NCBI RefSeq assembly: GCF_030418125.1
Contig: NZ_JAUHTR010000007.1
Coordinates: forward strand, 1 to 64,000
DNA length: 64,000 nt
DNA from: Fictibacillus fluitans
Lineage (GTDB): Bacteria; Bacillota; Bacilli; Bacillales; Fictibacillaceae
Direction of reading: 5' to 3'
This document shows positions 39,562-47,677 of the stretch, piece by piece (the first letter of the stretch is position 1; each line of letters starts with the position of its first letter). The notes beneath the pieces are model-generated. The model ran no database searches. It saw nothing but the letters and a program-made list of their open reading frames with translations, and had not been told where the DNA came from. A program made the position numbers and the translations under genes.

Positions 39562-40579
39562 AAGAAACCACCTCCACTTCTACCTGCTGCTGGTTCATGT
39601 AGCTGATCGCTTCAGAAACCTCGCGGTCAGCTCCTACAAGCTGGATATACAATGTTCCATATGCCCCTTTTTGCGTTTGCGAAACCTTGCCCTGCAGAAT
39701 GTTGATTTGTACATTAAATTTGCGGATAACATCCGTGATAACGGGCTGCTCGGCTTTTCCTCCCACAAATGTCAGCTGCACAATTTTATATTGAGGCTTT
39801 TCAAAAGCCAGTTGTTTAATCAGATCCGTAGTTTCTTCTGGTTCTGTGACCTGCTTCACAAAATCCTTCGTAATTTCTTCAGAAGGATGACGGAATACGT
39901 CCAGCACCGGCCCCTGTTCTACCACTCTTCCGTTTTCCATAACAGCCACCCGATGACAGATCTTCCGGATCACATGCATTTCATGTGTAATGAGAACAAT
40001 CGTCAATCCGAGTTTTTCATTTATTTCAACGAGCAGATTGAGGATGCTGTCGGTGGTTTTTGGATCAAGCGCCGATGTCGCTTCATCACAAAGAAGCACT
40101 TTTGGATTATTGGCCAATGCCCGGGCAATACCGACCCTCTGCTTTTGTCCTCCGCTCAGCTGGGAAGGATAGGATTCTCCCCGGCCTTCGAGTCCGACGA
40201 GCTTAATCAGTTCGTCAACCCTTTTTAACCGCTCAGCTTTACCGATCCCGGCAATTTCAAGAGGGAACGCAATGTTTTCTCTAACGGTACGGGACCAAAG
40301 CAAATTAAAATGCTGAAAAATCATGCTGATTTCCTGACGGGCTTTCCGAAGTTCGGCCTTGGTCAGCTTAGACAAATCCTTACCGGCTACCGTTACACTT
40401 CCGCTCGTCGGCCTTTCCAGCATGTTGAGCATACGGATCAGCGTACTTTTCCCGGCGCCGCTGTATCCAATTATTCCGAAAATTTCACCTTGCTCTATTG
40501 AAAGATCCACCTGGTCCACCGCATTGACCGGACCGTCTTTCGTTTTAAAGATCTTGCGGACTGCATCTAAAGTTATCAA
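39554..40579 (-). CDS. metN: Methionine ABC transporter, ATPase
   Basis: A 341-residue ATPase with Walker A GYSGAGKST (residues about 37-45), signature LSGGQKQRVGIA, Walker B VLLCDEATSALD and H-loop ITHEMHV. The C-terminal NIL domain (about residues 265-341) binds methionine and inhibits transport when methionine is high. The start appears to be TTG at 40579, giving the typical MITL opening, with GAGG 11 bases upstream. Expression is set by the S-box leader. Confidence 0.95.
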   Translation of the reverse strand: MITLDAVRKIFKTKDGPVNAVDQVDLSIEQGEIFGIIGYSGAGKSTLIRMLNMLERPTSGSVTVAGKDLSKLTKAELRKARQEISMIFQHFNLLWSRTVRENIAFPLEIAGIGKAERLKRVDELIKLVGLEGRGESYPSQLSGGQKQRVGIARALANNPKVLLCDEATSALDPKTTDSILNLLVEINEKLGLTIVLITHEMHVIRKICHRVAVMENGRVVEQGPVLDVFRHPSEEITKDFVKQVTEPEETTDLIKQLAFEKPQYKIVQLTFVGGKAEQPVITDVIRKFNVQINILQGKVSQTQKGAYGTLYIQLVGADREVSEAISYMNQQQVEVEVVSYE

Positions 40580-40600
40580 AAGACTGAATTCCTCACTTTC

Positions 40601-40768
40601 TAAAAAATGCCCTTCTGCGAATATGAGCAGAAGGGCATTCGTTTATATGCACCATTCTCTCATCTCCCAAAGCATATGCTTTGCAGGAATTGGCACCATT
40701 TTAAACAGAACATCTGTTTAACGGTTGCCGGGTTTCATCGGGCCAGTCCCTCCACCTCTCGCGATAAG
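40601..40768 (-). promoter_or_regulatory. SAM-I (S-box) riboswitch with terminator, controlling metNIQ
   Basis: On the minus strand the aptamer (40768-40659) has CTTATC, the core GAGGTGGAGGGACTGGCCC, GATGAAACCCGGCAACC, GGTGCCAATTCC and closing GATGAG. The terminator that follows has a perfect 12-bp stem (ATGCCCTTCTGC / GCAGAAGGGCAT, 40638-40607) and TTTTTT. High SAM should shut off methionine uptake. Confidence 0.96.
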
Positions 40769-40803
40769 AACGAAATATTTTAAGTTTTCAACTTGCTGTA
40801 TGG

Positions 40804-40832
40804 ATTTTATCATCACGTACTTTTACTGTCAA
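40804..40832 (-). promoter_or_regulatory. SigA promoter of metNIQ
   Basis: On the minus strand a perfect TTGACA (40832-40827) and TAAAAT (40809-40804) are 17 bases apart, about 30 bases before the aptamer. The -35 overlaps the stop codon of the upstream 107-residue gene. Confidence 0.85.
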
Positions 40833-41152
40833 ACCATTTCTCCTGCCCGGCATCGTTCACTTCGGGCCAAGTACAATAACGATTCGAGTTTCAACTGTTC
40901 TCTGTATGTACCTGTAAAAGACAGCTTCCCTTGTTTAATCAGCTTGCCCAGATGACACTCACCCGTGCAAACAAGCCGTATATCTTCAGTACTGCCTGAA
41001 ACCAGGATGTTTCTTTCCTGCCCTGTAATGGTATTGGTAAAAGTGAAACAAACCGTTTGCTCTTCCGGTGTCACCCTTGCCTTTTGCATGCCGACAAGGG
41101 GCTTTAGAAAGTCTGTTCTTTGAATATGATCCGCCCATAGGTCCCAATTCAT
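40829..41152 (-). CDS. Hypothetical protein upstream of metNIQ
   Basis: A 107-residue soluble protein that I do not recognise. It has Cys residues in QTVCFTF, RLVCTGECHLG and SERCRAG; the CTGEC pair might bind metal or be redox active, but nothing confirms this. The start follows GAGGGGG at 7 bases. Its 3' end overlaps the metNIQ -35 element, yet the riboswitch and promoter make metNIQ an independent unit. Confidence 0.65.
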   Translation of the reverse strand: MNWDLWADHIQRTDFLKPLVGMQKARVTPEEQTVCFTFTNTITGQERNILVSGSTEDIRLVCTGECHLGKLIKQGKLSFTGTYREQLKLESLLYLARSERCRAGEMV

Positions 41153-41225
41153 GAAACATCCCCCTCATAAAATCCCTTTTAAAGAAATTCGTGGAGGAGG
41201 AATCTTCTTCCTGTAAGGATCCTTC

Positions 41226-41252
41226 GACAGTTCACACGGCATCTGTCGATTT
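41226..41252. other. Hairpin just past rsgI
   Basis: TCGACAG (near 41227) pairs with CTGTCGA (near 41246) over a 12-base loop and is followed by TTTTT on the plus strand. It looks like a plus-strand terminator although no plus-strand gene precedes it. On the minus strand it lies directly after the rsgI stop but lacks a U-run. Confidence 0.4.
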
Positions 41253-42608
41253 TTAGCTTACTTTCTTTTTAGCATGAGGAGGAGGGCCCGGAGGTTTCTT
41301 TTTGTTTTTGGGTGGAGGTGGAGCATGGCCTCTGTCCCTCTTTTTTTCATGATGATTCCGCTGCTTTTGTAGATCGCTTTTACCTTTGTTCATCTTGTTC
41401 TTATTCTCATGAACAGGTACTGTTTTAACCTTCATCTTTTTTTGGCTTTTAGGCGGAGCCTGCGAAGAGGGCTCCTTTTTAGATTCGTTAGGATGGCTGT
41501 GTCCCGGTGGTGTCTTCAATTTTTTATGGTGTTGATCTTTATCAGGGCCGACGGGATGGACCTTAACCGGTTTACTTTGTGCAGTCACTTTCAAATTATC
41601 CTGCTTTTGCTTGGCAGGTTTCTGCTGTTTGTGCTTTACAGGTTCTGCAGACTTAACATTTACTTTTTTATTATTATTTTGCAGCGTGTTCGCTTTTTTC
41701 TTTCCTTGTTTCTTTAAGCTCTGTTCTTCCGTTACCGGCTTTTGGGATGGTTGTTTATCCACTTTTTCTACATGAATCTTTTCAGGCTGGAGATCTCTGT
41801 CGTTCCGTAATACTTTTTCAGGAACTTCTATCTTTTCTTTGCGTTTTTCCTGTTGCTGATCATTTTTTTTCTCCACCTTTTTTTTCAGGTCGGAAAATGA
41901 CATTTTTTTAACATCTTTTAAAGAAAGCGGATTGTGCTTTTGTTTCGCATCAAGATAAAGCAAATATTTCCCTGGCGATACTCCATTTTTCTTTGCGGCA
42001 TTTCGCTTTTTCACATCCAGCTTCTTGATTACGATGGCAGCTTTTTTATTATAGAAGGATGCATTGCGTTTGATGGCTGTTACTGCTTCCTGGATTGATG
42101 CTGATACTTTCTTGTTGCTTTGATCGACAACAGTAGATGCAATCAGAACATCAGGATTCTTGGACAGATATCCTTGCTGGTCATAAGCATTGAAAACGGA
42201 AGAAGCAAATTGAAAAAGGCTGATATCCTTCGCATACTGGAGGGAGTTGACCAGATTCTCTCCTTCAGTATTGAATGCTTTCACATGGATGACCTGAAGG
42301 TTTTCATTAACCGCAGCCTCAAGGCTCGGATTGACGTCAAAACTTACATAAGCCGCAACAGTTTCGTCGTTGCGGCTTAAGGGATTTACACCCGAAAATA
42401 ACACAAATATGAGCAGTGCTCCTATAGTTACTGAAAGTGTAGGAAGAAAAAAGCGGCGTGTCCGGCTTCTGTATAAACTGGAGACGTCATATTCCATTCC
42501 AGGCACAAGTTTTTTTCCTTTTGGCAGTTTAACCGAGATAAACGATCCGTCTTTTGTTAAAAGAATCGCTTTTCCTTTCTTAACTTCCATTAAAATACCG
42601 TTCTTCAT
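41253..42608 (-). CDS. rsgI: Anti-sigma-I factor RsgI
   Basis: A 451-residue membrane protein that sequesters SigI. Residues 1-50 form the cytoplasmic RsgI N-terminal domain (GILMEVKKGKAILLTKDG). One transmembrane helix follows (about 54-76). Residues 85-215 form the conserved outer domain (VSFDVNPSLEAAVN). From about residue 250 the tail is Lys/Pro/Gln/His-rich, low complexity and very basic, and ends in PPPPKNKKKPPGPPP. It has no carbohydrate-binding domain of the clostridial kind. It follows sigI by 104 bases. GGGGGG lies 9 bases before the start. Confidence 0.9.
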   Translation of the reverse strand: MKNGILMEVKKGKAILLTKDGSFISVKLPKGKKLVPGMEYDVSSLYRSRTRRFFLPTLSVTIGALLIFVLFSGVNPLSRNDETVAAYVSFDVNPSLEAAVNENLQVIHVKAFNTEGENLVNSLQYAKDISLFQFASSVFNAYDQQGYLSKNPDVLIASTVVDQSNKKVSASIQEAVTAIKRNASFYNKKAAIVIKKLDVKKRNAAKKNGVSPGKYLLYLDAKQKHNPLSLKDVKKMSFSDLKKKVEKKNDQQQEKRKEKIEVPEKVLRNDRDLQPEKIHVEKVDKQPSQKPVTEEQSLKKQGKKKANTLQNNNKKVNVKSAEPVKHKQQKPAKQKQDNLKVTAQSKPVKVHPVGPDKDQHHKKLKTPPGHSHPNESKKEPSSQAPPKSQKKMKVKTVPVHENKNKMNKGKSDLQKQRNHHEKKRDRGHAPPPPKNKKKPPGPPPHAKKKVS

Positions 42609-42712
42609 TCCACATATCCCCCCTGAAGGCGAAGGATCTGCTTCGTATCATAACCATCATGCAGCCGGTTTTAGACTCCACAAATAATTACAACCGTTTA
42701 ACTTCCCCTTAT

Positions 42713-43456
42713 TTAAGGCTGAATATAAGACTTCAATGCTTTAAAGTCCCCCAAATATATTAGCGATACCGCTATTATATACTTTCGATTCCGTTCTATT
42801 GTTTTACGACTGCAGGAGACCATGCTCAACAAATCTTTTATGGGAAGTTGTTTTTTCTCCAACAAAAATTCTGCCATTTCCCGGTTCTCAACAAGCAGCC
42901 GGGCAATTTCTTTCGCATTTTCACGTGCATCAACGTGCTTCGGGCAATGTTTGCTCAGCACTTTGAAGTTTAAGCTGAAATCTTTGAGCAGTTTTTGGTA
43001 TTCTTCAATTTCATATACTCGATTTTCAGCCTGGATGCTTTCTTCATAATGATCCATTGCCGCTTTTTGCTCAGCATAGCTGTCCTCTACACGGCCTTCT
43101 TCGTCTTCTTCATCAGGCTGAAGATAAATTAACCGATTTTGCCTTACTTCTTTACGAATATAATCAATCACTCTTCTGCGGATTACCATATCAGCAAAAG
43201 AAAGGAACCGGCTTCCCTGTCCCTCCTGATATTGATCAATCGCTTCATTGAAGGCATAGAGACCTACACTAAATTCGTCCATTGTTCGATCTATATATTG
43301 ACTGCAAACCTTAGACGTCACCTTTTTAATAAAGGGCTGATAGGCTTCGATCAGTTCATCCCGTAAAAAATCATTTCCTTTTTGAATGATCATTACTTTA
43401 TCTTCAAGATTATTTATAGTGTTGTTTTTTAATGTTGATACCAATGCAGTAGACAT
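42713..43456 (-). CDS. sigI: RNA polymerase sigma factor SigI
   Basis: A 247-residue sigma-70 factor of the SigI group, used in heat and cell-envelope stress. Region 2 is near residues 25-95 (FIKKVTSKVCSQYIDRTMDE, then FLSFADMVIRRRVIDYIRK). The C-terminal DNA-binding region holds LLSMVSCSRKTIERNRKYI near residue 215. The ATG at 43456 follows AAGAGGTG; the longer frame lacks a site. It is the first gene of sigI-rsgI. Confidence 0.92.
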   Translation of the reverse strand: MSTALVSTLKNNTINNLEDKVMIIQKGNDFLRDELIEAYQPFIKKVTSKVCSQYIDRTMDEFSVGLYAFNEAIDQYQEGQGSRFLSFADMVIRRRVIDYIRKEVRQNRLIYLQPDEEDEEGRVEDSYAEQKAAMDHYEESIQAENRVYEIEEYQKLLKDFSLNFKVLSKHCPKHVDARENAKEIARLLVENREMAEFLLEKKQLPIKDLLSMVSCSRKTIERNRKYIIAVSLIYLGDFKALKSYIQP

Positions 43457-43852
43457 TATTTCACCTCTTAAATCAGGTTGTTTAACTTTCGGGTTCGAAA
43501 TTTCCGCAAAAGTCGACAGGAGCATACAAGTTTCAAGCTCTCCTATACATTTATACCATTGATTTGTAGGTTTGTAGGATACAGTTGTATAACAATATTA
43601 CAGGACTGGCCACTTTTTGTAATCTTTCTGTTACCTTTTTGAAAAACTCCAACCCGGCCTTACGTCCCATCCATTGTCAGAAAGCACTGTCTAGCTTGGT
43701 ATCATCGCTTATTCAAGGGATCTTTATTTGATTTTGCAGCTGAAAATCTGTGTAAAACGATTTACATATTTTTGTTTTATTTTACCACATTAACCATGTA
43801 TTGCATGAGAAAATACCCCCTAAAAAAGAATAAAAGACACTGAATGTGCCTT
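43457..43852. other. 396-bp intergenic region, sigI leader and yusE 3' side
   Basis: No ORF of note. On the minus strand TTACAA and TAATAT are 16 bases apart near 43590-43625 and could be a SigA promoter of sigI. An inverted repeat TTTCG-GGTT-CGAAA lies at 43487-43500, in the sigI leader. I do not see a clear SigI autoregulatory promoter. The yusE terminator occupies 43833-43855. Confidence 0.4.
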
Positions 43853-43856
43853 TTAC
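43830..43856 (-). terminator. Terminator after yusE
   Basis: On the minus strand AAAGGCAC pairs with GTGTCTTT (one wobble) over ATTCA, followed by TATTC. The U-run is weak. Confidence 0.5.
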
Positions 43857-44182
43857 AGGTACTTTTTTAGGTTTTGATACAAAAAATCAACAGATTGCAT
43901 GGCATAAATCTTGCGTACGGCAATCCCGCGGTTTAAAAACAACAGGCATGGCACACTTGTAATGTTGTAGTTCTCAGCCAGTTCAGGCATCGCATTTAAA
44001 TTGATTGCGCCGACTTTTGGCTGCTTTATCCCAGGCTGGTTTACAGCTTCCAATGTAATCTCGAGCATCCGCCTGCCCATTTTACAGGTGCCGCAAAGTG
44101 GTGTTTGAATATAGAGAGCCGCGGGCTCCTCTGCCGACTGCTCAATATATTCCCTTGTCTCTAAGTTGGTTAAATCCTTCAT
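43853..44182 (-). CDS. yusE: Thioredoxin-like protein YusE
   Basis: A 109-residue thioredoxin-fold protein with an LCGTCK site (Cys30, Cys33) and the cis-proline motif SVPCLLF near residue 77. It resembles YusE of Bacillus and sits in the same yus neighbourhood. The CGTC centre differs from CGPC of housekeeping thioredoxin, so the partner is unknown. The ATG at 44182 follows GGGGAG. It lies 16 bases after the sugar dehydrogenase gene. Confidence 0.85.
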   Translation of the reverse strand: MKDLTNLETREYIEQSAEEPAALYIQTPLCGTCKMGRRMLEITLEAVNQPGIKQPKVGAINLNAMPELAENYNITSVPCLLFLNRGIAVRKIYAMQSVDFLYQNLKKYL

Positions 44183-44198
44183 ACTTCTCCCCAATCCT

Positions 44199-45242
44199 TT
44201 AAAAACTGCTCATTTCAAGCATCTTGTCATCATTTTTTTTCGGTGTTCCTCTGCCATCTTTATTATTCGTTATGAAATAAAGCGATCCGTTGTGGACTTG
44301 AACATCCCTGAGACGTCCGTAATTGCTGGCCACCGTTTCCATCTGCTTGCCAGAGGTATTTACCCTGAAAATCTTTTCTCCACGCAAACTGGCGATGTAA
44401 ATCTTGCTGTCCTTAACGGCAATACCAGACGGTGCCCATGTCTCTCTATCCGAATGAAGAAGAGGCTTTTCCATGTTTTCTTTGGATTCATCCCCTTTTA
44501 TGACCGGCCATCCGTAATTTTTTCCTGCTTTAATCACGTTTATTTCGTCATAATTGGTTGAACCATGTTCACTCGAAAACATTTTCTTACCCTCCCATGC
44601 GAGTCCCTGTGGATTGCGGTGTCCGTATGAATACACATAGGAATCGGTAAAAGGGTTATCTTTTGGTATGGATCCATCAGCGTTCATTCTTAAAATCTTT
44701 CCTCCGAGACTGTCCTTTTCCTGGGCAAGCGAATCGTCTCCTGAATCTCCGGTTGTGGCATACAGCTTCCCATCCGGTCCAAATTTGATTCTTCCGCCAT
44801 TATGAATGGAACCGCCCGGTATTTTTTCAAGCAGTACACGTTCTTCCTTCAAGGAATCCTGTCCTGTTTTTAAAGATATGATTCGGTTGTATACCTTTCC
44901 CTTTTCCCTGTAAGTGTAGTAGGCATACGCCCTGTGATTCTCCCCGGCCTCAGGATCGAATACAAAGCCCAGGAAGCCTCCTTCTCCTTCAGAAAGGACC
45001 TTTTTGGACAACGTCAATGACACAGGGATCTTCTTTCCTTGCCCGGTCACTTTTGTCATCATTCCGGTTCTTTCAGATATATAGGTCTCCCCGTTATAAA
45101 AATCCAGCTGCCAGGGAACATTTAGATTTTGGGCCAGAATCTTTGTTTTTTCTTGTGTTCGCTTTTCTTTTTTCCCGGCTTCCTCAGACGAACATGCAGT
45201 TGCAGTCATGATCAGCAGCATCATCAGGCAAAAGCGGTACAT
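44199..45242 (-). CDS. PQQ-type sugar dehydrogenase lipoprotein (YliI/Hip-like beta-propeller)
   Basis: A 347-residue exported protein. The signal peptide ends TATAC with lipidated Cys17. The rest is a six-bladed propeller of the glucose/sorbosone dehydrogenase family, with GEGGFLGFVFDP near residue 82, SIHNGGRIKFGPDGKLYATTGD near residue 145 and GHRNPQGLAW near residue 210. Relatives use PQQ to oxidise aldoses. No PQQ genes lie in the window, so cofactor and substrate are inference. The first ATG has AGGAGG upstream. Confidence 0.85.
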   Translation of the reverse strand: MYRFCLMMLLIMTATACSSEEAGKKEKRTQEKTKILAQNLNVPWQLDFYNGETYISERTGMMTKVTGQGKKIPVSLTLSKKVLSEGEGGFLGFVFDPEAGENHRAYAYYTYREKGKVYNRIISLKTGQDSLKEERVLLEKIPGGSIHNGGRIKFGPDGKLYATTGDSGDDSLAQEKDSLGGKILRMNADGSIPKDNPFTDSYVYSYGHRNPQGLAWEGKKMFSSEHGSTNYDEINVIKAGKNYGWPVIKGDESKENMEKPLLHSDRETWAPSGIAVKDSKIYIASLRGEKIFRVNTSGKQMETVASNYGRLRDVQVHNGSLYFITNNKDGRGTPKKNDDKMLEMSSF

Positions 45243-45251
45243 ACATTCCTC

Positions 45252-45599
45252 CTATCCCAAACAATTTTTATTTATTATAAAACGGGCACCCAGCAAAATA
45301 TTCGCAAGGTACATCAGTGGTGTTTTTGCCACTTCGCGGTACATCTTATGAACATATAAATGTTCGGCGTTCGGAAGTTCTCGCTGCAGCATTTTACGCA
45401 GTTTTACACCCGCTTCATCTGCATCGACCAATATATATACATCTCTGTTTTCAATCTCGATAGCGAGCTCTTCGAGGCGTGAAAGCCCCATCGTTCCATT
45501 TGTACATATAATTTCAACTGGCTCATTCAGTATGGATATCAGCTTTTCCTTATCAGATTTGCCTTCAACGATTATTACTTTATCACTGTTGTTATCCAT
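45252..45599 (-). CDS. yusF: Toprim-domain protein YusF
   Basis: A 115-residue single toprim domain, as in small OLD/RNase M5-like nucleases and primases. The catalytic Glu lies in IIVEGKSDK (about residue 13) and the acidic pair in LVDADEAG (about residue 60). The target is unknown. The ATG at 45599 follows GGAGAG; the open frame begins one codon earlier with TTG. Position and length agree with Bacillus YusF. Confidence 0.85.
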   Translation of the reverse strand: MDNNSDKVIIVEGKSDKEKLISILNEPVEIICTNGTMGLSRLEELAIEIENRDVYILVDADEAGVKLRKMLQRELPNAEHLYVHKMYREVAKTPLMYLANILLGARFIINKNCLG

Positions 45600-45796
45600 C
45601 AATCATCTCTCCTATTTCTTCTAAAGAACAAGTATTAAAACGATTGATATTACTCTTAGTTATTATAATACCCTTTATTTTATTAGAATCCTCTTTCAAA
45701 TGTTAATAAAACTGCTCTCTCCTTACGCCTTTTCCCACCTTTTTACCATAAGACAGCAACCGAGTAAGGAAAATCGTACTAACTTCTCCTATTATC

Positions 45797-45822
45797 GTTT
45801 AACGGAGCAGAAAAGGGGATAT
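45797..45822 (+). promoter_or_regulatory. SigB promoter of gsiB
   Basis: GTTTAA (45797-45802) is a perfect SigB -35. After 14 bases, GGATAT (45817-45822) matches the -10 GGGTAT at five of six. gsiB is a classic SigB gene, which supports the call. Confidence 0.75.
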
Positions 45823-45894
45823 TGTTTCTCTAAGCAACAGCAAAAGCAAATAGCTGTTGAAAATCACTTTTTACCATAAGAGGAGGAATTAGAA

Positions 45895-46284
45895 ATGGCT
45901 AAAAACAATAATAACAACAGAGACGGAATGAGTAGAGAAGAAGCAGGTCGCATGGGTGGAGAAAAGACTGCTAAATCCCATGGCAAGGATTTCTATCAAG
46001 AGATCGGCAAAAAAGGTGGAGAGTCTACTTCCGAAAGCCATGATAAAGACTTCTACCAGGAAATCGGACAAAAGGGCGGAGAATCCACCGCTTCCAGCCA
46101 CGATAAAGATTTCTACCAGGACATTGGTAAAAAAGGCGGAGAGTCCACAGCCGACAGCCATGATAAAGATTTTTATCAGGAAATCGGTAAAAAAGGCGGA
46201 GAAGCTACTTCCGAAAGCCACGACAAAGACTTCTACAGAGAAATCGGACAAAAAGGCGGTAACAGCCGCAATAACAACGATTAA
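45895..46284 (+). CDS. gsiB: GsiB-type KGG-repeat general stress protein
   Basis: A 129-residue hydrophilic protein made of about five near-identical 22-residue repeats, each with DKDFYQEIG-KGGE. It begins with MSREEAGRMGGEK-like residues 12-24 and ends KGGNSRNN. This is the plant-LEA-like GsiB of Bacillus, induced by SigB during glucose starvation, heat, salt or ethanol stress and thought to protect against water loss. GAGGAGG precedes the ATG. A terminator follows at once. Confidence 0.93.
   Translation: MAKNNNNNRDGMSREEAGRMGGEKTAKSHGKDFYQEIGKKGGESTSESHDKDFYQEIGQKGGESTASSHDKDFYQDIGKKGGESTADSHDKDFYQEIGKKGGEATSESHDKDFYREIGQKGGNSRNNND
45968..46260 (+). repeat. 66-bp tandem repeats inside gsiB
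   Basis: The DNA behind the 22-residue units repeats with a 66-base period about 4.5 times (AAAGACTTCTACCAGGAAAT-like blocks). Copies differ mostly at third positions, so the protein is conserved more than the DNA. Confidence 0.85.
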
Positions 46285-46298
46285 TATAAAAAATTAAA

Positions 46299-46333
46299 CA
46301 AAAAAGGACAAGCCCCGGGCTTGTCCTTTTTTA
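46299..46333. terminator. Bidirectional terminator, gsiB / yusG
   Basis: AAAAAAGGACAAGCCC pairs perfectly with GGGCTTGTCCTTTTTT around a minimal loop. Confidence 0.92.
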
Positions 46334-46355
46334 AAACTAAAATTTTGCGGTGCTG

Positions 46356-46625
46356 TTAACACCAGCCCTCGTCGCATCCCTGTACATAGCTCTTGGGATA
46401 TTCCTTTGCCGAATCGTTCTTTTTATAGATTTTATCAGCATCGAACTCAAAGCCTTCAGCCATTTCATACTGATTGCCCTGATCGGAAAATACGACGCGT
46501 CCGATTTTCTGGTTATCATGGAACAAGGACATATAGCCTGAATCCATTTTTCCATACACATTGGTAGTAATATCTGATTTCGTATCCTTTTGATTTGAAC
46601 CATCATTCATGTTCAATGAGGTCAC
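46356..46625 (-). CDS. yusG: YusG-like protein (DUF2553)
   Basis: An 89-residue acidic protein. It carries the YusG/DUF2553 pattern: GYMSLFHDNQKIGRVVF, AEGFEFDADKIYK and a DEGWC end. Its place between yusF and gcvH matches Bacillus yusG. Function is unknown. The start is uncertain: GTG 46625 opens the frame, while ATG 46610 and TTG 46616 are possible and would remove a few residues. Confidence 0.8.
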   Translation of the reverse strand: MTSLNMNDGSNQKDTKSDITTNVYGKMDSGYMSLFHDNQKIGRVVFSDQGNQYEMAEGFEFDADKIYKKNDSAKEYPKSYVQGCDEGWC

Positions 46626-46697
46626 TTCCTTCCAGAGAAGATGTTCATATTGTCTCCGGAAAGAAGCGCGCTACTCATTGAATTTTTTTGTAAGGAA

Positions 46698-47084
46698 TTA
46701 ATCCTCTTTTGTCATTTCCTCATATTGTTCTGCTGACATAAGGTTTTCTGTTTCAGAAAGATCAGAGGCTTCAACCACGATCATCCACGCTTTTTCGTAA
46801 GCAGATTCGTTTACTAGTTCCGGGCTGTCGTCAAGCTCTTCATTAATCTCAACCACTTTACCGGAAATAGGCGCATAAAGCTCAGAAACCGTTTTAACGG
46901 ATTCAACGCTGCCAAAAGGCTCGTCCGCTTTGATTTCGTCTCCTACTTCAGGAAGTTCTACGAATACGATATCTCCCAGCTCATCTTGTGCAAAATCGGT
47001 AATACCAATTCTTACTTTATTTCCTTCTTCAACTTTTACCCATTCATGTTCTTCTGAATAACGCAATTCTTTTGGAAAATTCAT
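46698..47084 (-). CDS. gcvH: Glycine cleavage system H protein
   Basis: A 128-residue lipoyl carrier of glycine cleavage. Lys64 in [11 protein letters not shown] is the lipoylation site. In Bacillus, GcvH is also the hub from which lipoyl groups are relayed to other enzymes, which links it to lipA at 17 kb. GGAGGG precedes the ATG. It is not next to other gcv genes, as is normal in Bacillus. Confidence 0.97.
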   Translation of the reverse strand: MNFPKELRYSEEHEWVKVEEGNKVRIGITDFAQDELGDIVFVELPEVGDEIKADEPFGSVESVKTVSELYAPISGKVVEINEELDDSPELVNESAYEKAWMIVVEASDLSETENLMSAEQYEEMTKED

Positions 47085-47118
47085 TTCGTATCCCTCCAGG
47101 GTTTGTTGTTATTTATAA

Positions 47119-47147
47119 TAACTATAATATTAAATTTATTATAGTTA
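47119..47147. promoter_or_regulatory. 11-bp perfect inverted repeat upstream of gcvH
   Basis: TAACTATAATA (47119-47129) and TATTATAGTTA (47137-47147) form an AT-rich palindrome with a 7-base centre, 35 bases before gcvH and directly after the yusI stop. Each arm includes a TATAAT, so it may be a promoter, an operator, or both. Confidence 0.45.
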
Positions 47148-47152
47148 AGCAA

Positions 47153-47515
47153 CTATTTTGATGCCCAAGTCTGTTGATATGTATCTTCTTTAAAGCCGAC
47201 GGTCACGCTTTTTCCATCGGTGGCGATCGGGCGCTTCAGCAGCATGCCGTCAGAAGCCAGCAGTTCAAGCAGTTCCTCTTCGGAAGCACTTTTGATTTTA
47301 TCCTTTACGCCGAGCTCTCTGTACTTCATGCCACTCGTGTTAAAGAATTTTTTTAATTCCAGACCGCTTTTGGATACAAGCTCCTTGATTTCCTCTTTAG
47401 AAGGAGGATTTTCAACGATATGCACGGAATCGAATGGAACATCATGATTTTCAAGCCATTTCTTTGCTTTCTGGCATGTTCCGCATTTTGGATACTGGTA
47501 AAAAGTCAGGCTCAT
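47153..47515 (-). CDS. yusI: ArsC/Spx-family protein YusI
   Basis: A 120-residue ArsC-fold protein with a CGTC redox site (Cys11, Cys14) and the GLELKKFFNTSG and RPIATDG motifs of the family. It is usually annotated as arsenate reductase-like or Spx/MgsR-like. It lacks the signs needed to choose; the yus neighbourhood supports YusI. The ATG at 47515 follows AAGGAG. Confidence 0.87.
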   Translation of the reverse strand: MSLTFYQYPKCGTCQKAKKWLENHDVPFDSVHIVENPPSKEEIKELVSKSGLELKKFFNTSGMKYRELGVKDKIKSASEEELLELLASDGMLLKRPIATDGKSVTVGFKEDTYQQTWASK

Positions 47516-47601
47516 CAGCTTCACTCCTTCCTTTCCATAGTAACACAAAATAGTGTTGCCACGTAAAGGGAAATTACTCGTCAGCTGTATCATTATCCAT
47601 A

Positions 47602-47635
47602 CAAAAAAATGCTCCGGCAAGAAACCGGAGCCAAA
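47602..47635 (-). terminator. Terminator of the fad operon
   Basis: On the minus strand GCTCCGG (47631-47625) pairs with CCGGAGC (47617-47611) over a short loop, followed by ATTTTTTTG. It lies 45 bases past the fadE stop. Confidence 0.85.
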
Positions 47636-47677
47636 TGTGAGAGAGTACTTTTAAGATAAGGCAGTGTAATATTAAAA

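Noticed and set aside
39257-40228. 323-residue plus-strand open frame
   Set aside because: It lies opposite metI and metN, has no ribosome site and no recognisable domain. It is an antisense shadow of strongly conserved genes.
45968-46260. Regular 66-bp repeats suggestive of a CRISPR array
   Set aside because: They encode GsiB repeats in one frame, units are contiguous without spacers, and no cas genes are near.
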